DNA of 64,000 nucleotides from Kineosporia sp. A_224 (GCF_002198655.1 NZ_MWLN01000107.1:1-64000), one strand, 5' to 3'. Shown: positions 15,353 to 24,758, numbered from the stretch's first letter. The notes: generated by a model not told the origin, from the letters alone. Numbers and translations: made by a program.

Positions 15353-17431
15353 TCACCAGGCGACGGCCCGCTCCCACATCGCCGTGTAGGCCTCGGCGCC
15401 GCCGAGCAGCTCGCGGCGCAGCTCCGGGCCGTCCGCACCGGCCTCGAGCACGACGTCGAGGAGCCAGTCGGCGTAGAGCCCGTACTGCGCGACGCCGTCG
15501 GTGTTGAGGTCGAAGGTGCGCCGGCCCATGACGTGCCGGGACACCGTCGTCCCCGCGAGGGAGGTGAACGGGTAGGCGAACGGGCGGGTCGTCGACGACA
15601 CCCGGGGCGGCGCCTGGTCGGCGAGACCGTTGACGTCGCTGCCGAACCCGTAGCCGGTGATCGCGCTGCCGTGCGGCAGCGCCCTGGTCCGGCGCCACTC
15701 GCCGACGAAGGTCGGCTGCCCGACGACCGCCTCGCCGGCCGGGTAGGCGTAGCCCGCGACGAAGCCGCCGAGGCCGAGCACCCGGTCGACGATCGCGGGG
15801 TCGGACCACGAGTGGTCCGAGGTGACGCCCGGGTAGTGCGCGGCCTCGAGGATGTCGAGCGTCGCCTGCGCGGTCCGCACGCTCATGTGGTCGATGTGGA
15901 CGACCATGCCGCGCGCCATGAGCTGACGCAGCAGGTGCTCGCCGAGCGGCGTGAGGCCGCGGACGTTGCACGTGGGCCCGGTCGGGTACACCGGCAGGAC
16001 GGCGCCCGCGGGCAGCGACATGACGCCGAAGGACAGCAGCCGCGCGAGGTCGTCGTTCGTGACGGGCTGCGCCATGTCGGCGGGGCCGGTGCAGCTGCGT
16101 ACCTCCCACCAGTGCCCCGTCGAGAGCAGGTTGCCGAGGTTCACGGCCGCCCCGGCGACACCGCCGTCCATCCGCGTCCCGCCGAAGGCGTTGTCGAACT
16201 TGTGGACGGGGAACATCCCGCTCACGCCGAGCGCCTGCATCTCGTCGAGCCCGGCGTCGACCTGGGCCGCCGTGCACTGCGGGACCCCCTTGACCTCCCG
16301 GCAGCCGAACGGCTCGGAGATCTCCATCCCGACGAGCACCGCGAGCCTGCCCTGCGCAGCGATGCTGCGGACCTGCGCCGGGGTGGTCGCGATCCGGAAC
16401 CAGCCCTTGCCCGCACCACCGTTCTGGGCGTCGACGTAGTCCTGCATCGACCGCAGGTACTGCGCCTGCGCGCGCACCGACGCCATCTCGTCGCACGAGC
16501 CGTCGCGGTAGGGGAACAGCTCGCAGATGACCCGGTTCGTCACGAGGAGGGCGTCGACGACCCGGACGCCGGAGCGGTAGGCCCGCTCGATGCTGCGGAA
16601 GTACGCCTGCTCGTGGAGCTCGCTGTTGTGCTGGGGCCAGTCGCCGAACGTCGGCCAGCCGTCCTCCGGCGAGCTCGTGATGTCGGTGCCGGCGAGGACG
16701 CCCTCGAGCACCGCCCCGACGTTGAGCGAGCCGTGCGTCGCGCATCCGGACAGCGCGGTGACGACCCCGCCCGGCGACCAGGCCTCGCCGCAGTGCAGCT
16801 GCCCGCCGAAGCCGGCCGCCGCGGTGACGTGCATGTGGGCGTCGATCGCGCCGATGATCCTGCCGTTCGCGTCGACCCCGGGCGCCGCCGTCCCGGTCAC
16901 CCCGGTCGCGACGTCGGGCGGCGTGAAGCAGCCGGCCGCGGCCGCGAGCGCGACCGTGCTCGTGCCACCGCCCGCGCCGAGGCTCCACAGGTAGGAGCCG
17001 AGCCGTTGCCCGGTGGCCGTCGCCGTGACGGCGTAGCGCGCACCGCTCGCGGCGACCGTCCAGTCCGCCCGGTCCCCGTAGGTCGTGCCGGGCATGACCC
17101 AGTTGAGGACACTCATGTAGGCGGGCGCCCCACCGGCGTCGTAGAGCATGTAGCGGGAGAGCTGGGTCGCCTCGAGCCGGAACGGGGTGGCCCCCGCGGC
17201 GCTGGACGTGAACCCGTAGCCGTTGCCGTTGCGGACGACGTAGCCCTGGGACGACGACCCGGAGAAGACCTGGAGCGTCGCGCACGTGCCGTCGAGGGCG
17301 TCCGGGGCGGCGGTGACGGCGGTGGCGGCGACCGCGGCCGGCAGCCCGCCCGCGGCCACGAGGAGCGCGGCGGGGACGAGGGCGGCGGTCGCGACGGCGA
17401 CGAGACGGCGGCGGAGCGGGGGCGTGGACAT
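15353..17431 (-). CDS. Secreted metal-dependent hydrolase, membrane-dipeptidase (M19)-like
   Basis: A 692-residue exported protein. A signal peptide (LRRRLVAVATAAL, then an Ala-rich core) leads to a beta-rich region at about 40-190 (FSGSSSQGYVVRNGNGYGF) of fascin/ricin-like look. The catalytic part begins IGAIDAHMHVTAAAGF and contains MVVHIDHMS, PGVTSDHSWSD and VGMEISEP, consistent with a TIM-barrel metallohydrolase related to renal dipeptidase. AGGGG lies 7 bases before ATG 17431. Several cysteine pairs suit an extracellular protein. Substrate is uncertain; peptidase is a family inference. Confidence 0.75.
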   Translation of the reverse strand: MSTPPLRRRLVAVATAALVPAALLVAAGGLPAAVAATAVTAAPDALDGTCATLQVFSGSSSQGYVVRNGNGYGFTSSAAGATPFRLEATQLSRYMLYDAGGAPAYMSVLNWVMPGTTYGDRADWTVAASGARYAVTATATGQRLGSYLWSLGAGGGTSTVALAAAAGCFTPPDVATGVTGTAAPGVDANGRIIGAIDAHMHVTAAAGFGGQLHCGEAWSPGGVVTALSGCATHGSLNVGAVLEGVLAGTDITSSPEDGWPTFGDWPQHNSELHEQAYFRSIERAYRSGVRVVDALLVTNRVICELFPYRDGSCDEMASVRAQAQYLRSMQDYVDAQNGGAGKGWFRIATTPAQVRSIAAQGRLAVLVGMEISEPFGCREVKGVPQCTAAQVDAGLDEMQALGVSGMFPVHKFDNAFGGTRMDGGVAGAAVNLGNLLSTGHWWEVRSCTGPADMAQPVTNDDLARLLSFGVMSLPAGAVLPVYPTGPTCNVRGLTPLGEHLLRQLMARGMVVHIDHMSVRTAQATLDILEAAHYPGVTSDHSWSDPAIVDRVLGLGGFVAGYAYPAGEAVVGQPTFVGEWRRTRALPHGSAITGYGFGSDVNGLADQAPPRVSSTTRPFAYPFTSLAGTTVSRHVMGRRTFDLNTDGVAQYGLYADWLLDVVLEAGADGPELRRELLGGAEAYTAMWERAVAW

Positions 17432-17561
17432 ACGGCGACCCCTTCGTCGTTGACGGATCATCTGATCCAATAACGGGAGGATAGGGCCGCTGCGCCCGCA
17501 GCGACAGGGGTCGGGGCCGGGCAGTTCGTGCCGGCTCGCGGAGATGTTCGAGGACATGCCG

Positions 17562-17601
17562 AGCGCCCGGCGGCCTCCGTGCGGGGAGGCCACCGGGCGC
17601 T
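17562..17601 (-). terminator. Strong hairpin terminator after the repeat-rich protein
   Basis: AGCGCCCGG + GGCCTCC pair with GGAGGCC + CCGGGCGCT around a single mismatch and a 6-base loop: 16 paired bases. It is about 50 bases beyond the stop codon at 17652 and upstream of the next gene on the same strand. The remainder of 17432-17651 shows no gene. Confidence 0.8.
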
Positions 17602-17651
17602 GGTCCGGCGTGCGGGCCGGGGGACGGCGTGGCGGGCCGTCGGTCGGTCGG

Positions 17652-18713
17652 TCAGGCGCAGGTCGTCCGCAGCACCTTGACCTCGTGGACCTCGCCGTCC
17701 TCGACCTCGAGCTCGGTGACGAGCGCGGTCGGGACGAGTGCGGCGAGCGCCGTGGTCTCGTCGTCGGACTCGCACTCGAGGTCGTCCGCGTCCTCGTACT
17801 TGACCTCGGTGCCGACCGACAGCGTCACCGTGACCGTCTCGCCGCCGTCGGTCGTCAGGACGAGCACGTGCGACGCGTCGTCGTACGACGTCACGGTGCC
17901 GAAGCGGTCGCCCTCGTCCTCGTCGTCCCGGCCGTCGCCGTCGTGGTCGCCGGAGCAGGAGTCGCTCGCCGAGTCGTCGTCGTCCTCGTCCTGGCGGCCG
18001 TCGTCGTCGCCGTCCTCGGCCCCGTCGGAGACCCCGTCGTCGTCGCTGTCTGCGTCGGTCGCGCTGCCGCCGAGCTCGTTCTCGTCCTCGTCGGCGACGT
18101 GGTCGCCGTCCACGTCGTCGTCGTCCGCGACGCAGGCCTCGGTCGCGTCGTCCTCGTCCTCGTTGGCGACGCCGTCGTGGTCGGCGTCCTCGTCCCCGTC
18201 GACGGTGCCGTCGTGGTCGGTGTCCGCGACGGTCATCGACGTGTGCGTCCGCAGCTCGTCGCCGTCGTCCTGCCCGTCGCCGTCGGTGTCCTCGTCGCGG
18301 ACGTTGCCGTGGTTCTTGTACTCCTGGATGTTCTTCGCGCCGTCCCGGTCCGGGTCGGCCGCGGCGTCCGCCGGCGACCTCGGGTCGAGCCGGGCGCGGA
18401 TCTCCCAGCCGTTCGCGATGCCGTCGTGGTCGAAGTCCTCGGAGCCGTCGCGCCGGCGGTCGCCGTCGCTGTCGGCCTTGCGCGGCTTCGTCCGGAGCTT
18501 GTACTCCCAGAGGTTCGTCAGGCCGTCCCGGTCGGGGTCGGTCTTCGCGTCGGCCTTCGACCGCGGGTTCAGGTGGTTGCGGACCTCCCACACGTTGGGC
18601 ATGCCGTCGCGGTCGGTGTCCGGCGTGCCGGCCGAGGCCGGGCCGCAGAGCGCTCCGGTCATCGCGAGCGCGGCACAGGTGGCGAGCACGGTGCGGGTGG
18701 TCTTCGTTCCCAC
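17652..18713 (-). CDS. Secreted thrombospondin type 3 / calcium-binding repeat protein
   Basis: A 353-residue exported protein: signal peptide (about 1-28, ending GPASAG), then about ten repeats of the DTDRDGMPNVWE, DPDRDGLTNLWE and DHDGIANGWE kind with hydrophobic residues between, followed by DxDxDG/DED runs without them. These are thrombospondin type 3/EF-hand-like calcium loops. After residue 270 comes a short non-repeat C-terminal domain (FGTVTSYDDASHVLVLTTDGG) with one Cys near the end. It is extremely acidic. Probably calcium-stabilised outside the cell; role unknown. GTG 18713 has GGGGA upstream. Confidence 0.8.
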   Translation of the reverse strand: MGTKTTRTVLATCAALAMTGALCGPASAGTPDTDRDGMPNVWEVRNHLNPRSKADAKTDPDRDGLTNLWEYKLRTKPRKADSDGDRRRDGSEDFDHDGIANGWEIRARLDPRSPADAAADPDRDGAKNIQEYKNHGNVRDEDTDGDGQDDGDELRTHTSMTVADTDHDGTVDGDEDADHDGVANEDEDDATEACVADDDDVDGDHVADEDENELGGSATDADSDDDGVSDGAEDGDDDGRQDEDDDDSASDSCSGDHDGDGRDDEDEGDRFGTVTSYDDASHVLVLTTDGGETVTVTLSVGTEVKYEDADDLECESDDETTALAALVPTALVTELEVEDGEVHEVKVLRTTCA

Positions 18714-18739
18714 GGGATCCCCATTCGGTAGCTGAGCAA

Positions 18740-18754
18740 CCTCGTCGGACGAGG
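18740..18754. promoter_or_regulatory. Palindrome upstream of the repeat-rich protein
   Basis: CCTCGTC-G-GACGAGG is a perfect 7-bp dyad 27 bases upstream of the start at 18713. It may be an operator in the 225-base spacer shared with the divergent sohB-like gene. Confidence 0.35.
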
Positions 18755-18938
18755 CCTCATGGCTTTGCGTCCCCACCTCGCGATGGGTTTGCCGTTTCGT
18801 GTCGGGCGGTACGTCCAGGCAATCGCGCGGCGTGCCCGCCGGGGTACGGGCCGCGACGCGGTTCACCGCTTCGGAGCATCGTGGGCCGTTCCGGCCACCC
18901 GTTCGGCGGTCCGGGACCGGATCGCCGATGATGCTCGG

Positions 18939-19994
18939 GTGAGCTTCCTGCGCGAGTACGGGCTGTTCCTCCTGGAGACCCTCACGGTCGTGGCGGCGAT
19001 CGTCACCGTGCTGGTCACGGTCGCGGTACTCGTCGGCCGGACGGCGCGCGCCCGCCGTCCGGACGCCCGGGGCCTGCGCGTGCGCAACCTCAACCGCACG
19101 TTCGAGGACCTCGGGATCGCGCTGCGGTCGCACACCGTGCCGCGCAAGGTCGCCAAGGCGCAGGCCAGGGCGCTGCGCAAGCAGCGCAAGGCGCTCGACG
19201 CCAAGGGGCCGGTCACCGGTGCGGCCGAGGGACCGGCGGGGACGGCGGGCACGGCGTCCGGCCGCCCGCGGGTCTTCGTCCTCGACTTCCACGGCGACAT
19301 CCGCGCCACGGAGGTGGCCGGGTTGCGGGAGGAGGTGACCGCGGTCGTCTCGGTGGCCCGACCGGGTGACGAGGTCGTCGTCCGGCTGGAGAACCCCGGC
19401 GGCACGGTCCACGACCAGGGCTTCGCCGCGGCCCAGCTGCTGCGGGTGCGCAGCCGCGGGGTGCGGCTCGTCGTCGCCGTCGACAAGGTCGCCGCGAGCG
19501 GTGGCTACATGATGGCCTGCGTCGCGGACCGGATCATCGCCGCGCCGTTCGCGGTCGTCGGCTCGATCGGCGTCATCACCGAGATCCCCAACGTCTTCCG
19601 GCTCCTCGAGCGTGCGGGCGTGGAGTTCGAGCAGGTGACGGGCGGGGAGTACAAGCGGACCGTCACGCCCTTCACGCAGACCACGCCGGCCAAGCGGGAG
19701 AAGCTCACCGAGCAGGTCGCCGACATCCACGCGCTGTTCAAGGAGTGGGTGGCGACGAACCGGCCGCAGGTCGACATCGAGCGGGTCGCCACCGGCGAGC
19801 ACTGGTACGGCACGCGGGCCGTCGAGCTCGGGCTCGTCGACGAGCTCGTGACGAGCGACGACTACCTGCTGGCGCGGGCGGCCGAGGCGGACCTGTACTC
19901 GGTGCGCTGGACCCAGGGCCACCGGACGGCACGCCGGCTCGCCTCGCTCGTGTCGTCGTTGACCTCGATGACGTCGGCGGACCCGTTGCGCTGA
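18939..19994 (+). CDS. sohB: SohB-like S49 membrane serine protease
   Basis: A 351-residue protein. One N-terminal membrane segment (about 8-35) is followed by a charged linker and the S49 domain: VFVLDFHGDIRATEV, VVRLENPGGTVHDQG, the catalytic serine in VAASGGYMMACVADRI, and the general-base lysine in TGGEYKRTVTPF. EHWYGTRAVELGLVDEL closes the fold. SohB/SppA enzymes degrade signal peptides and membrane proteins. GTG 18939 follows GATGAT by 6 bases without a ribosome site, so a leaderless message is likely. Earlier starts give an Arg-rich extension without family match. Confidence 0.9.
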   Translation: MSFLREYGLFLLETLTVVAAIVTVLVTVAVLVGRTARARRPDARGLRVRNLNRTFEDLGIALRSHTVPRKVAKAQARALRKQRKALDAKGPVTGAAEGPAGTAGTASGRPRVFVLDFHGDIRATEVAGLREEVTAVVSVARPGDEVVVRLENPGGTVHDQGFAAAQLLRVRSRGVRLVVAVDKVAASGGYMMACVADRIIAAPFAVVGSIGVITEIPNVFRLLERAGVEFEQVTGGEYKRTVTPFTQTTPAKREKLTEQVADIHALFKEWVATNRPQVDIERVATGEHWYGTRAVELGLVDELVTSDDYLLARAAEADLYSVRWTQGHRTARRLASLVSSLTSMTSADPLR

Positions 19995-20026
19995 AAGAGA
20001 TCTCGGCGGTCGAGGTGCGCCGGAGG

Positions 20027-22831
20027 TCAGAGCCCCCCGGAGCCCACGACCGAGCCCAGCTCGGCGCGCGAGCGGATGCCGAGCTTGCGGTAGAGCCGGG
20101 TGAGGTGCACCTCGACGGTCTTCGGGCTCATGTGCAGGGCCGTCGCGACCTCCTTGTTCGTCGCGCCGCCGGCGGCGAGCTCGGCGACCCGGCGCTCGGT
20201 CGCGGTGAGCGCCGTCGGGTCCTCGCCGCGGCGCCGTGAGCGGCCCAGCTCCTGCGCCACCTGGGCCGACCAGGCCGCGGCGCCGAGGCTGTCGAAGACC
20301 CGGCCGGCGCGTTCGAGGCAGCGGTCGGCGTCCCCGCTGCGCCGGGCCCGGCGCAGCAGCCGGCCCCGGACGAGCAACGTGCGCGCCTGCTCGAACGGCT
20401 GCCCGGGGCCGCCGTCCGCGGCGGGCTCGGTGAGCGCGACGGCGCCGGCGAGGTCCCTGCGGGCCGCGGCGAGCCCGGCAGCGGCCCGCAGGTGCGCCGC
20501 GGCCAGCCACGGCCGGGGGACCCGCCGCAGCCGCTCGCCGACGGCGGCCAGGAGCTGCTCGGCCTCGTCGAGCTCACCGAGGGCCACGAGGGCGGCGAGC
20601 CGTTCCGGGGCCGGGTCGAGCCGGCCGAGCGGCTCCACGAGCCCGATCGCCTCCAGGTGCGCCGCCGCCCGCGCGGTCGTCGCGAGCACGCCGTGGTGGT
20701 CGGCGGCGCTGGCCCGGGCGAACGTCGCGGCGGCGAGGTAGGACACGACCGCGAGCCGGTGCCCGGCGGCCTCGAACCTGTCAGCACGGGCGCGCGCCGT
20801 CGCCTCCGCGTCGTCGAGCCGGCCCTCGAGCAGGTCGAGCATGAGGAGCAGCCGCCCGCCGGGCTGGTAGCTCGCGTCGCTGCCGTTCTCCCGGGCCGAG
20901 GTCGTGGCGGCCTCGGCGTAGCGGCGGGCGGCCGGCCAGTCGCCGTACCACTGCTCGACCTCGCCGAGCCGGCTCAGCAGGTCGGGCTCGCTCGACAGGT
21001 CGCCGCGGGCCCGCTCCTGCTCGAGCGTCGTGCGGAAGCGCTCCCGGGCCAGGTCCCAGGCGTCGGTCGCGAGGTACCAGTAGCCCGGTGTCGTGCTGCG
21101 GTCCGTCGAGCCGCGCGGGTCCTCCAGCCGCAGGCCCTCAGCGAGCAGGTCCAGGCGCGGCACCGCACCGGTGAGCACCTCGTAGTAGAAGAGGTTGCAC
21201 AGCGCCGAGCCGAGCAGGTCGGACTCCCCGCACCGGCGCAGCTCGGCGACGGCCCGCGCGCCGTGGTCGCGGGCCGCGACGGTGTCGGACTCGGAGAAGA
21301 TCGCCAGCCGGCTGTGGATCGTGCCGAGGAGCACCGGGTCGTCGCCCGCGTCCGGGACCGCCGCGCGGACGGCCTCGCTCGCCGCGTCGCCGCCGTCGGC
21401 GTACCAGTGCACGACGGCCCGGGTCAGCCGCGCCCGGGCCCGGTCCGCCCCGGCGGGCAGCACCGGGACCTGCAGGTCGAGCCAGGTCGCGGCCGCCTCG
21501 AGATCCCCCGCCTCGAGCAGGACGTCCCCGAGGAGCACCGCGCGCCGCCAGCGCGCGGCGTCGTCCGCGGGCGGCGTCCTGACGACGGCGACGCGCAGCA
21601 GCTCGGACGCCACCTCGGTCGCCCCGCGGGCGCGGGCGTCCTGGGCCGCGACCTCGAGCGCGTCGGCGACGACACCGTCCGGTCCGAGGGTGGCCAGCCC
21701 GAGGTGCCGCGCCCGCGCCTCGGGCTCCGGCTCTACCTCGGCGAGGCGGGCGTGCACCGCGCGCCGCGCGGCGGCCGGCGCCCGGTCGCGGACGGCGGAG
21801 GCGAACAGCGGGTGCGCGAAGACGAGCCGGTCCCCCTCGACCGCGAGCAGGCCGGCCGCCTCCGCCCGCCCCAGCACCGGTTCGACCCCTTCTGCCGCAA
21901 CGGGTCCGGGCAACCCGTCGAGCGCCTCGCGGAGCCGGCCCGGCGTCGGTACGGCCAGGGCGGAGACGACGAGCAGCAACGAGCGCAGCGCCGCATCGGT
22001 CTGCGCGATCCGCTCGTCGACGGTCGCCGCGAGGGACTCGGGCAGCCGCAGGTCCGCGTCGGCGGGGACGCCGCCGTGCCGGGCGAGCAGCGACTGCACG
22101 ATCTGCAGCGCGTAGAACGGGTTCCCGCGGCAGAGGGCGTGCAGCCGGTGCAGCAGCGGGCGCCCCAGGCGCACCCCGAGACGCTCCGCGAGGACCTCGT
22201 GGAGCGCGGTCGGGCCGAGCCCCTCGAGCCAGAGCGTCACGGTGGCGTCCGGCGCGACCGACCGGTCGAGGTCGAGCGGCAGCGCACCCGGCTCGGTGGC
22301 GCGGCGGGTCACGAGAACGGCCACCCGGGCACCGTCGGCGGCGTCCACCCGGCGCAGCGCGAACCCGAGCACGCCCGCGGTGGCCGAGTCGAGCCACTGG
22401 ACGTCGTCGACGAGCACGAGGACCGGTCGCTCCCGGCCGGCCGTGAGCAGCAGGTGGTGCAGCGCCGCCCCGGCGCTCGGGACGTCGGCGTGGACCGGGC
22501 CGTCGGCCGGCCCCTCCTCCAGGCGCACCGCGGTGAGCAGGGCCCGCCGGCGCACGTCCGGGACCGCCGCGAGCGCCTCGGGGGTCGCGACCGGACCGAC
22601 GAGGTCGGCGAGCGCGGCGTAGGCGTACCCGGCCTCGGCCTGGGTCGGCGAGCAGCGGACGACCTGCCAGCCGCGCGCCCGGGCACGGTCCGCGACGGCC
22701 CGCGCGAGCGCGGACTTGCCCACCCCGGCCTCGCCCTCGACGAGCGCGACGGCGAGGCCCGCGGGGCTCGCGTCGAGCAGCGCGGCCACCCGGTCCTGCT
22801 CGGCGTCGCGGCCCGTCAGGGGGGCGGACAT
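20027..22831 (-). CDS. Large ATP-binding LuxR regulator (LAL/MalT-like)
   Basis: A 934-residue regulator. An N-terminal AAA ATPase has Walker A GEAGVGKS at 33-40 and Walker B VLVLVDDVQWLD near 130. A long helical TPR-like middle follows, and the C-terminal LuxR HTH spans about 870-930: LTATERRVAELAAGGATNKE, then VATALHMSPKTVEVHLTRLY. LAL proteins activate nearby genes on ligand and ATP binding. Here it diverges from two lipoproteins across 60 bases, so they are candidate targets. ATG 22831 follows TATGGT by 6 bases; a GTG at 22852 is an alternative. Confidence 0.9.
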   Translation of the reverse strand: MSAPLTGRDAEQDRVAALLDASPAGLAVALVEGEAGVGKSALARAVADRARARGWQVVRCSPTQAEAGYAYAALADLVGPVATPEALAAVPDVRRRALLTAVRLEEGPADGPVHADVPSAGAALHHLLLTAGRERPVLVLVDDVQWLDSATAGVLGFALRRVDAADGARVAVLVTRRATEPGALPLDLDRSVAPDATVTLWLEGLGPTALHEVLAERLGVRLGRPLLHRLHALCRGNPFYALQIVQSLLARHGGVPADADLRLPESLAATVDERIAQTDAALRSLLLVVSALAVPTPGRLREALDGLPGPVAAEGVEPVLGRAEAAGLLAVEGDRLVFAHPLFASAVRDRAPAAARRAVHARLAEVEPEPEARARHLGLATLGPDGVVADALEVAAQDARARGATEVASELLRVAVVRTPPADDAARWRRAVLLGDVLLEAGDLEAAATWLDLQVPVLPAGADRARARLTRAVVHWYADGGDAASEAVRAAVPDAGDDPVLLGTIHSRLAIFSESDTVAARDHGARAVAELRRCGESDLLGSALCNLFYYEVLTGAVPRLDLLAEGLRLEDPRGSTDRSTTPGYWYLATDAWDLARERFRTTLEQERARGDLSSEPDLLSRLGEVEQWYGDWPAARRYAEAATTSARENGSDASYQPGGRLLLMLDLLEGRLDDAEATARARADRFEAAGHRLAVVSYLAAATFARASAADHHGVLATTARAAAHLEAIGLVEPLGRLDPAPERLAALVALGELDEAEQLLAAVGERLRRVPRPWLAAAHLRAAAGLAAARRDLAGAVALTEPAADGGPGQPFEQARTLLVRGRLLRRARRSGDADRCLERAGRVFDSLGAAAWSAQVAQELGRSRRRGEDPTALTATERRVAELAAGGATNKEVATALHMSPKTVEVHLTRLYRKLGIRSRAELGSVVGSGGL

Positions 22832-22891
22832 CCGCCAACCATAGGAGATCACCTGATGTAGGGGACCGGGGATCTTCCTAGCGTCGACGGC
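22832..22891. promoter_or_regulatory. Divergent leaderless promoters
   Basis: On the reverse strand TATGGT (22838-22843) ends 6 bases before the LuxR-gene ATG. On the forward strand TAGCGT (22879-22884) ends 7 bases before the lipoprotein ATG at 22892. Neither gene has a Shine-Dalgarno sequence. GATC half-sites lie between. Confidence 0.5.
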
Positions 22892-23605
22892 ATGATCTCC
22901 ACCGGTTCCCGGGCCAACCGGGTACGCACGGTCTGCGGACTCGGACTCGGCCTCGCCCTCGCCCTCGTGCTCACCGCCTGCTCGGGCGGGTCGACCACCG
23001 CCGGCCCCGCGCCCGCGGTCACCGTCACGGTCACCGCGGCCGCCGCTCCGGGCAGCGCGGCGGCCGGCGCGACCGGCAACACATCAGCCCCGTCGACCGG
23101 CGGTGCGGCCCGCCCGGCCGCGTCGTCCACCACGAGGCGTCCTGCGGCCCGGCCGAGCACGTCGAAGCGGCCCTCGTCGTCGACGACCTCGTCGGCGAGC
23201 GACCCCGGCCCGGTCCGCGGCCAGGTCCGGATCGACCTCGACACCCTCGGGTGCGTCTACGTGCCGTCGGCCTCGGGCGACGACGACGCCGTCGTCGTGA
23301 GCAGCCGCGTCGTCGGGGACGCGCTGAGCCGGCCGTTCCAGGTGTCGCTGCGCGCGGTCGCGGCCGGCCGGGACGACCAGTCCGCGGCCGTCGTCCGGCT
23401 CCCCGGCGGCAGCCACGGGGCGCCGGTGTCGGTGCGCGCCACGGTCTTCGCCCCGACGGCGCCGTACACCGCGCAGCTCACGCTCTCGATGGCCCCGCAG
23501 AACCTCCCCGACGACGCGGACGCCGACAACCGGCTCGGCGTCTCGGTCGACCTGCCGTTCCCCCGGCCCGCGGGTCGCGTGCCGGTCACCTGCTACGTCA
23601 ACTGA
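22892..23605 (+). CDS. Lipoprotein of unknown function
   Basis: A 237-residue lipoprotein with lipobox LVLTAC (Cys about 30), a Thr/Ala/Pro/Ser linker to about residue 105, and a beta-rich C-terminal half with one cysteine at each end (LGCVYVPSASGDDD and VPVTCYVN), probably a disulfide-closed domain. I do not recognise the fold. It is the first of a likely three-gene run (next gene 15 bases on), divergent from the LuxR regulator. Leaderless start at the TAGCGT box. Confidence 0.7.
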   Translation: MISTGSRANRVRTVCGLGLGLALALVLTACSGGSTTAGPAPAVTVTVTAAAAPGSAAAGATGNTSAPSTGGAARPAASSTTRRPAARPSTSKRPSSSTTSSASDPGPVRGQVRIDLDTLGCVYVPSASGDDDAVVVSSRVVGDALSRPFQVSLRAVAAGRDDQSAAVVRLPGGSHGAPVSVRATVFAPTAPYTAQLTLSMAPQNLPDDADADNRLGVSVDLPFPRPAGRVPVTCYVN

Positions 23606-23620
23606 CCCCAGGAGCCCGTC

Positions 23621-24154
23621 ATGAGCACGAACCCGAGCACCACCGGCACGGTCCTGCGCTGCGTCCGGGCCGTCGCGGCCGTGGGCCTGTGCACCCTCGC
23701 TCTCACCGCGTGCGGTCCCGGCGGCTCGTCGGCCGCCCCGCCGTCCGGTGCGGGCACGTCGCCGGGCAGCGCCGCGGCGCAGCCGGCACCGAAGTCCCTC
23801 ACGGCCGCCTGCGACGCCGTCGCGAAGGCCGTCGACGAGGCGACGGGGAAGTTCGCCGAGGCCCTGACGTCGAACGCGACGGGCGCCGCCGCGCAGGACG
23901 CCGCGGCCCAGCAGCGCAGCGCGGACGCCATCCACGGGATCTTCGTCGCGTGGGCCGGAGCGATGCGGGGCCAGGTCGGCCGCACCGGTGACGCCGACCT
24001 CGACGCGATCCTCACCGACTACGCCACGGAGATGGACAAGGTCGCCGCGAGCATCACGACCCACGCCGACATCTCCGACGGCGGCCGGTTCGACTCCCCC
24101 GAGCTGCAGGCCGTCAACGCCCGCCTGGAGAAGAAGTGCGGGACGACGAGCTGA
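23621..24154 (+). CDS. Lipoprotein of unknown function
   Basis: A 177-residue lipoprotein with lipobox TLALTAC (Cys about 31), then a mostly helical body (LTAACDAVAKAVDEATGKFA, AIHGIFVAWAGAMRGQ, AILTDYATEMDKVAASI) ending KKCGTTS. The two later cysteines may pair. AGGAG lies 6 bases before the ATG, 15 bases after the preceding lipoprotein, so the two are co-transcribed. Four-helix solute-binding or scaffold function is possible but unproven. Confidence 0.7.
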   Translation: MSTNPSTTGTVLRCVRAVAAVGLCTLALTACGPGGSSAAPPSGAGTSPGSAAAQPAPKSLTAACDAVAKAVDEATGKFAEALTSNATGAAAQDAAAQQRSADAIHGIFVAWAGAMRGQVGRTGDADLDAILTDYATEMDKVAASITTHADISDGGRFDSPELQAVNARLEKKCGTTS

Positions 24155-24747
24155 CGTCGGCCACCGACGACGGTTTCGTCCTCGACGTCGCGGCCCGGCG
24201 CGGCGCCACCCTGCACCCGCGGACCGCGCCCGCGGACGACGACGTGCGCGGCGGCGTCCGGCACCTGCTCGTCGGCCGGACGGACGGCGTCCCGTGGTCC
24301 GTCACGCTCCTGCCGGGCTCGCCGGGCTCGCCGGGCTCGCCGGGCTCGCCGGGCTCGCCGGGCACGACGGCCCGGGACGCCGTCCCGCCCCGGATCGTCT
24401 GGTGCTGCGCGGATCCCGCCGTCACGGCCGCCGCACCCGACGGCCCCGGCCGCCGGTTCGGCGTCCGGCGCGGCGGCCCCGGCCCGGGCGGCTGCCTCGG
24501 CCCGGGCTGGACCGTCGACGACCCGGGCGGTGTCCTCGACGACGACCTCGTCCCGCTCGTCCTGCACTGGCCACCGGCCCGGTGGGGACCGGCCGACGAG
24601 CGCCCGGCCCGGCTCGACGCCGTCCTCCTCGGGGCGCAGGGCCTGGAGGTCACCGCGCACGGCTGGTGGGCCGGTGCCGCGGCGCTCGACCAGCTGGTCA
24701 CCCTCGGCGTCGAGGTGGCCGACCGGCTCCGGCGCACCGGACCGTAG
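24136..24747 (+). CDS. Hypothetical protein with PGS repeats
   Basis: A 203-residue cytoplasmic protein that starts at a GTG inside the 3' end of the preceding lipoprotein gene (19-base overlap in another frame), hence translationally coupled. It has LLVGRTDGVPWSVTLLPG, then five PGS triplets from a 9-bp DNA repeat, and a C-terminal helix ALDQLVTLGVEVADRLRR. No family recognised. The overlap and in-frame repeat support real coding; the exact start does not rest on a ribosome site. Confidence 0.5.
   Translation: MRDDELTSATDDGFVLDVAARRGATLHPRTAPADDDVRGGVRHLLVGRTDGVPWSVTLLPGSPGSPGSPGSPGSPGTTARDAVPPRIVWCCADPAVTAAAPDGPGRRFGVRRGGPGPGGCLGPGWTVDDPGGVLDDDLVPLVLHWPPARWGPADERPARLDAVLLGAQGLEVTAHGWWAGAAALDQLVTLGVEVADRLRRTGP
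24313..24366. repeat. 9-bp tandem repeat (5 perfect copies plus one variant)
   Basis: CCGGGCTCG repeats from 24313 to 24357, then one CCGGGCACG. It encodes a Pro-Gly-Ser tract, so slippage would change tract length but not the frame. Confidence 0.85.
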
Positions 24748-24752
24748 CGGCC

Positions 24753-24758
24753 TACGCT
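24753..24758 (+). promoter_or_regulatory. Leaderless promoter of YceH/methyltransferase gene
   Basis: TACGCT ends 7 bases before ATG 24766; there is no Shine-Dalgarno sequence. The hexamer lies just after the stop codon of the upstream gene. Confidence 0.55.

Noticed and set aside
15234-17285. Alternative reverse frame across the dipeptidase-like gene
   Set aside because: It lacks a signal peptide and motifs, while the chosen frame shows a signal peptide, metal-site phrases and a good ribosome site.
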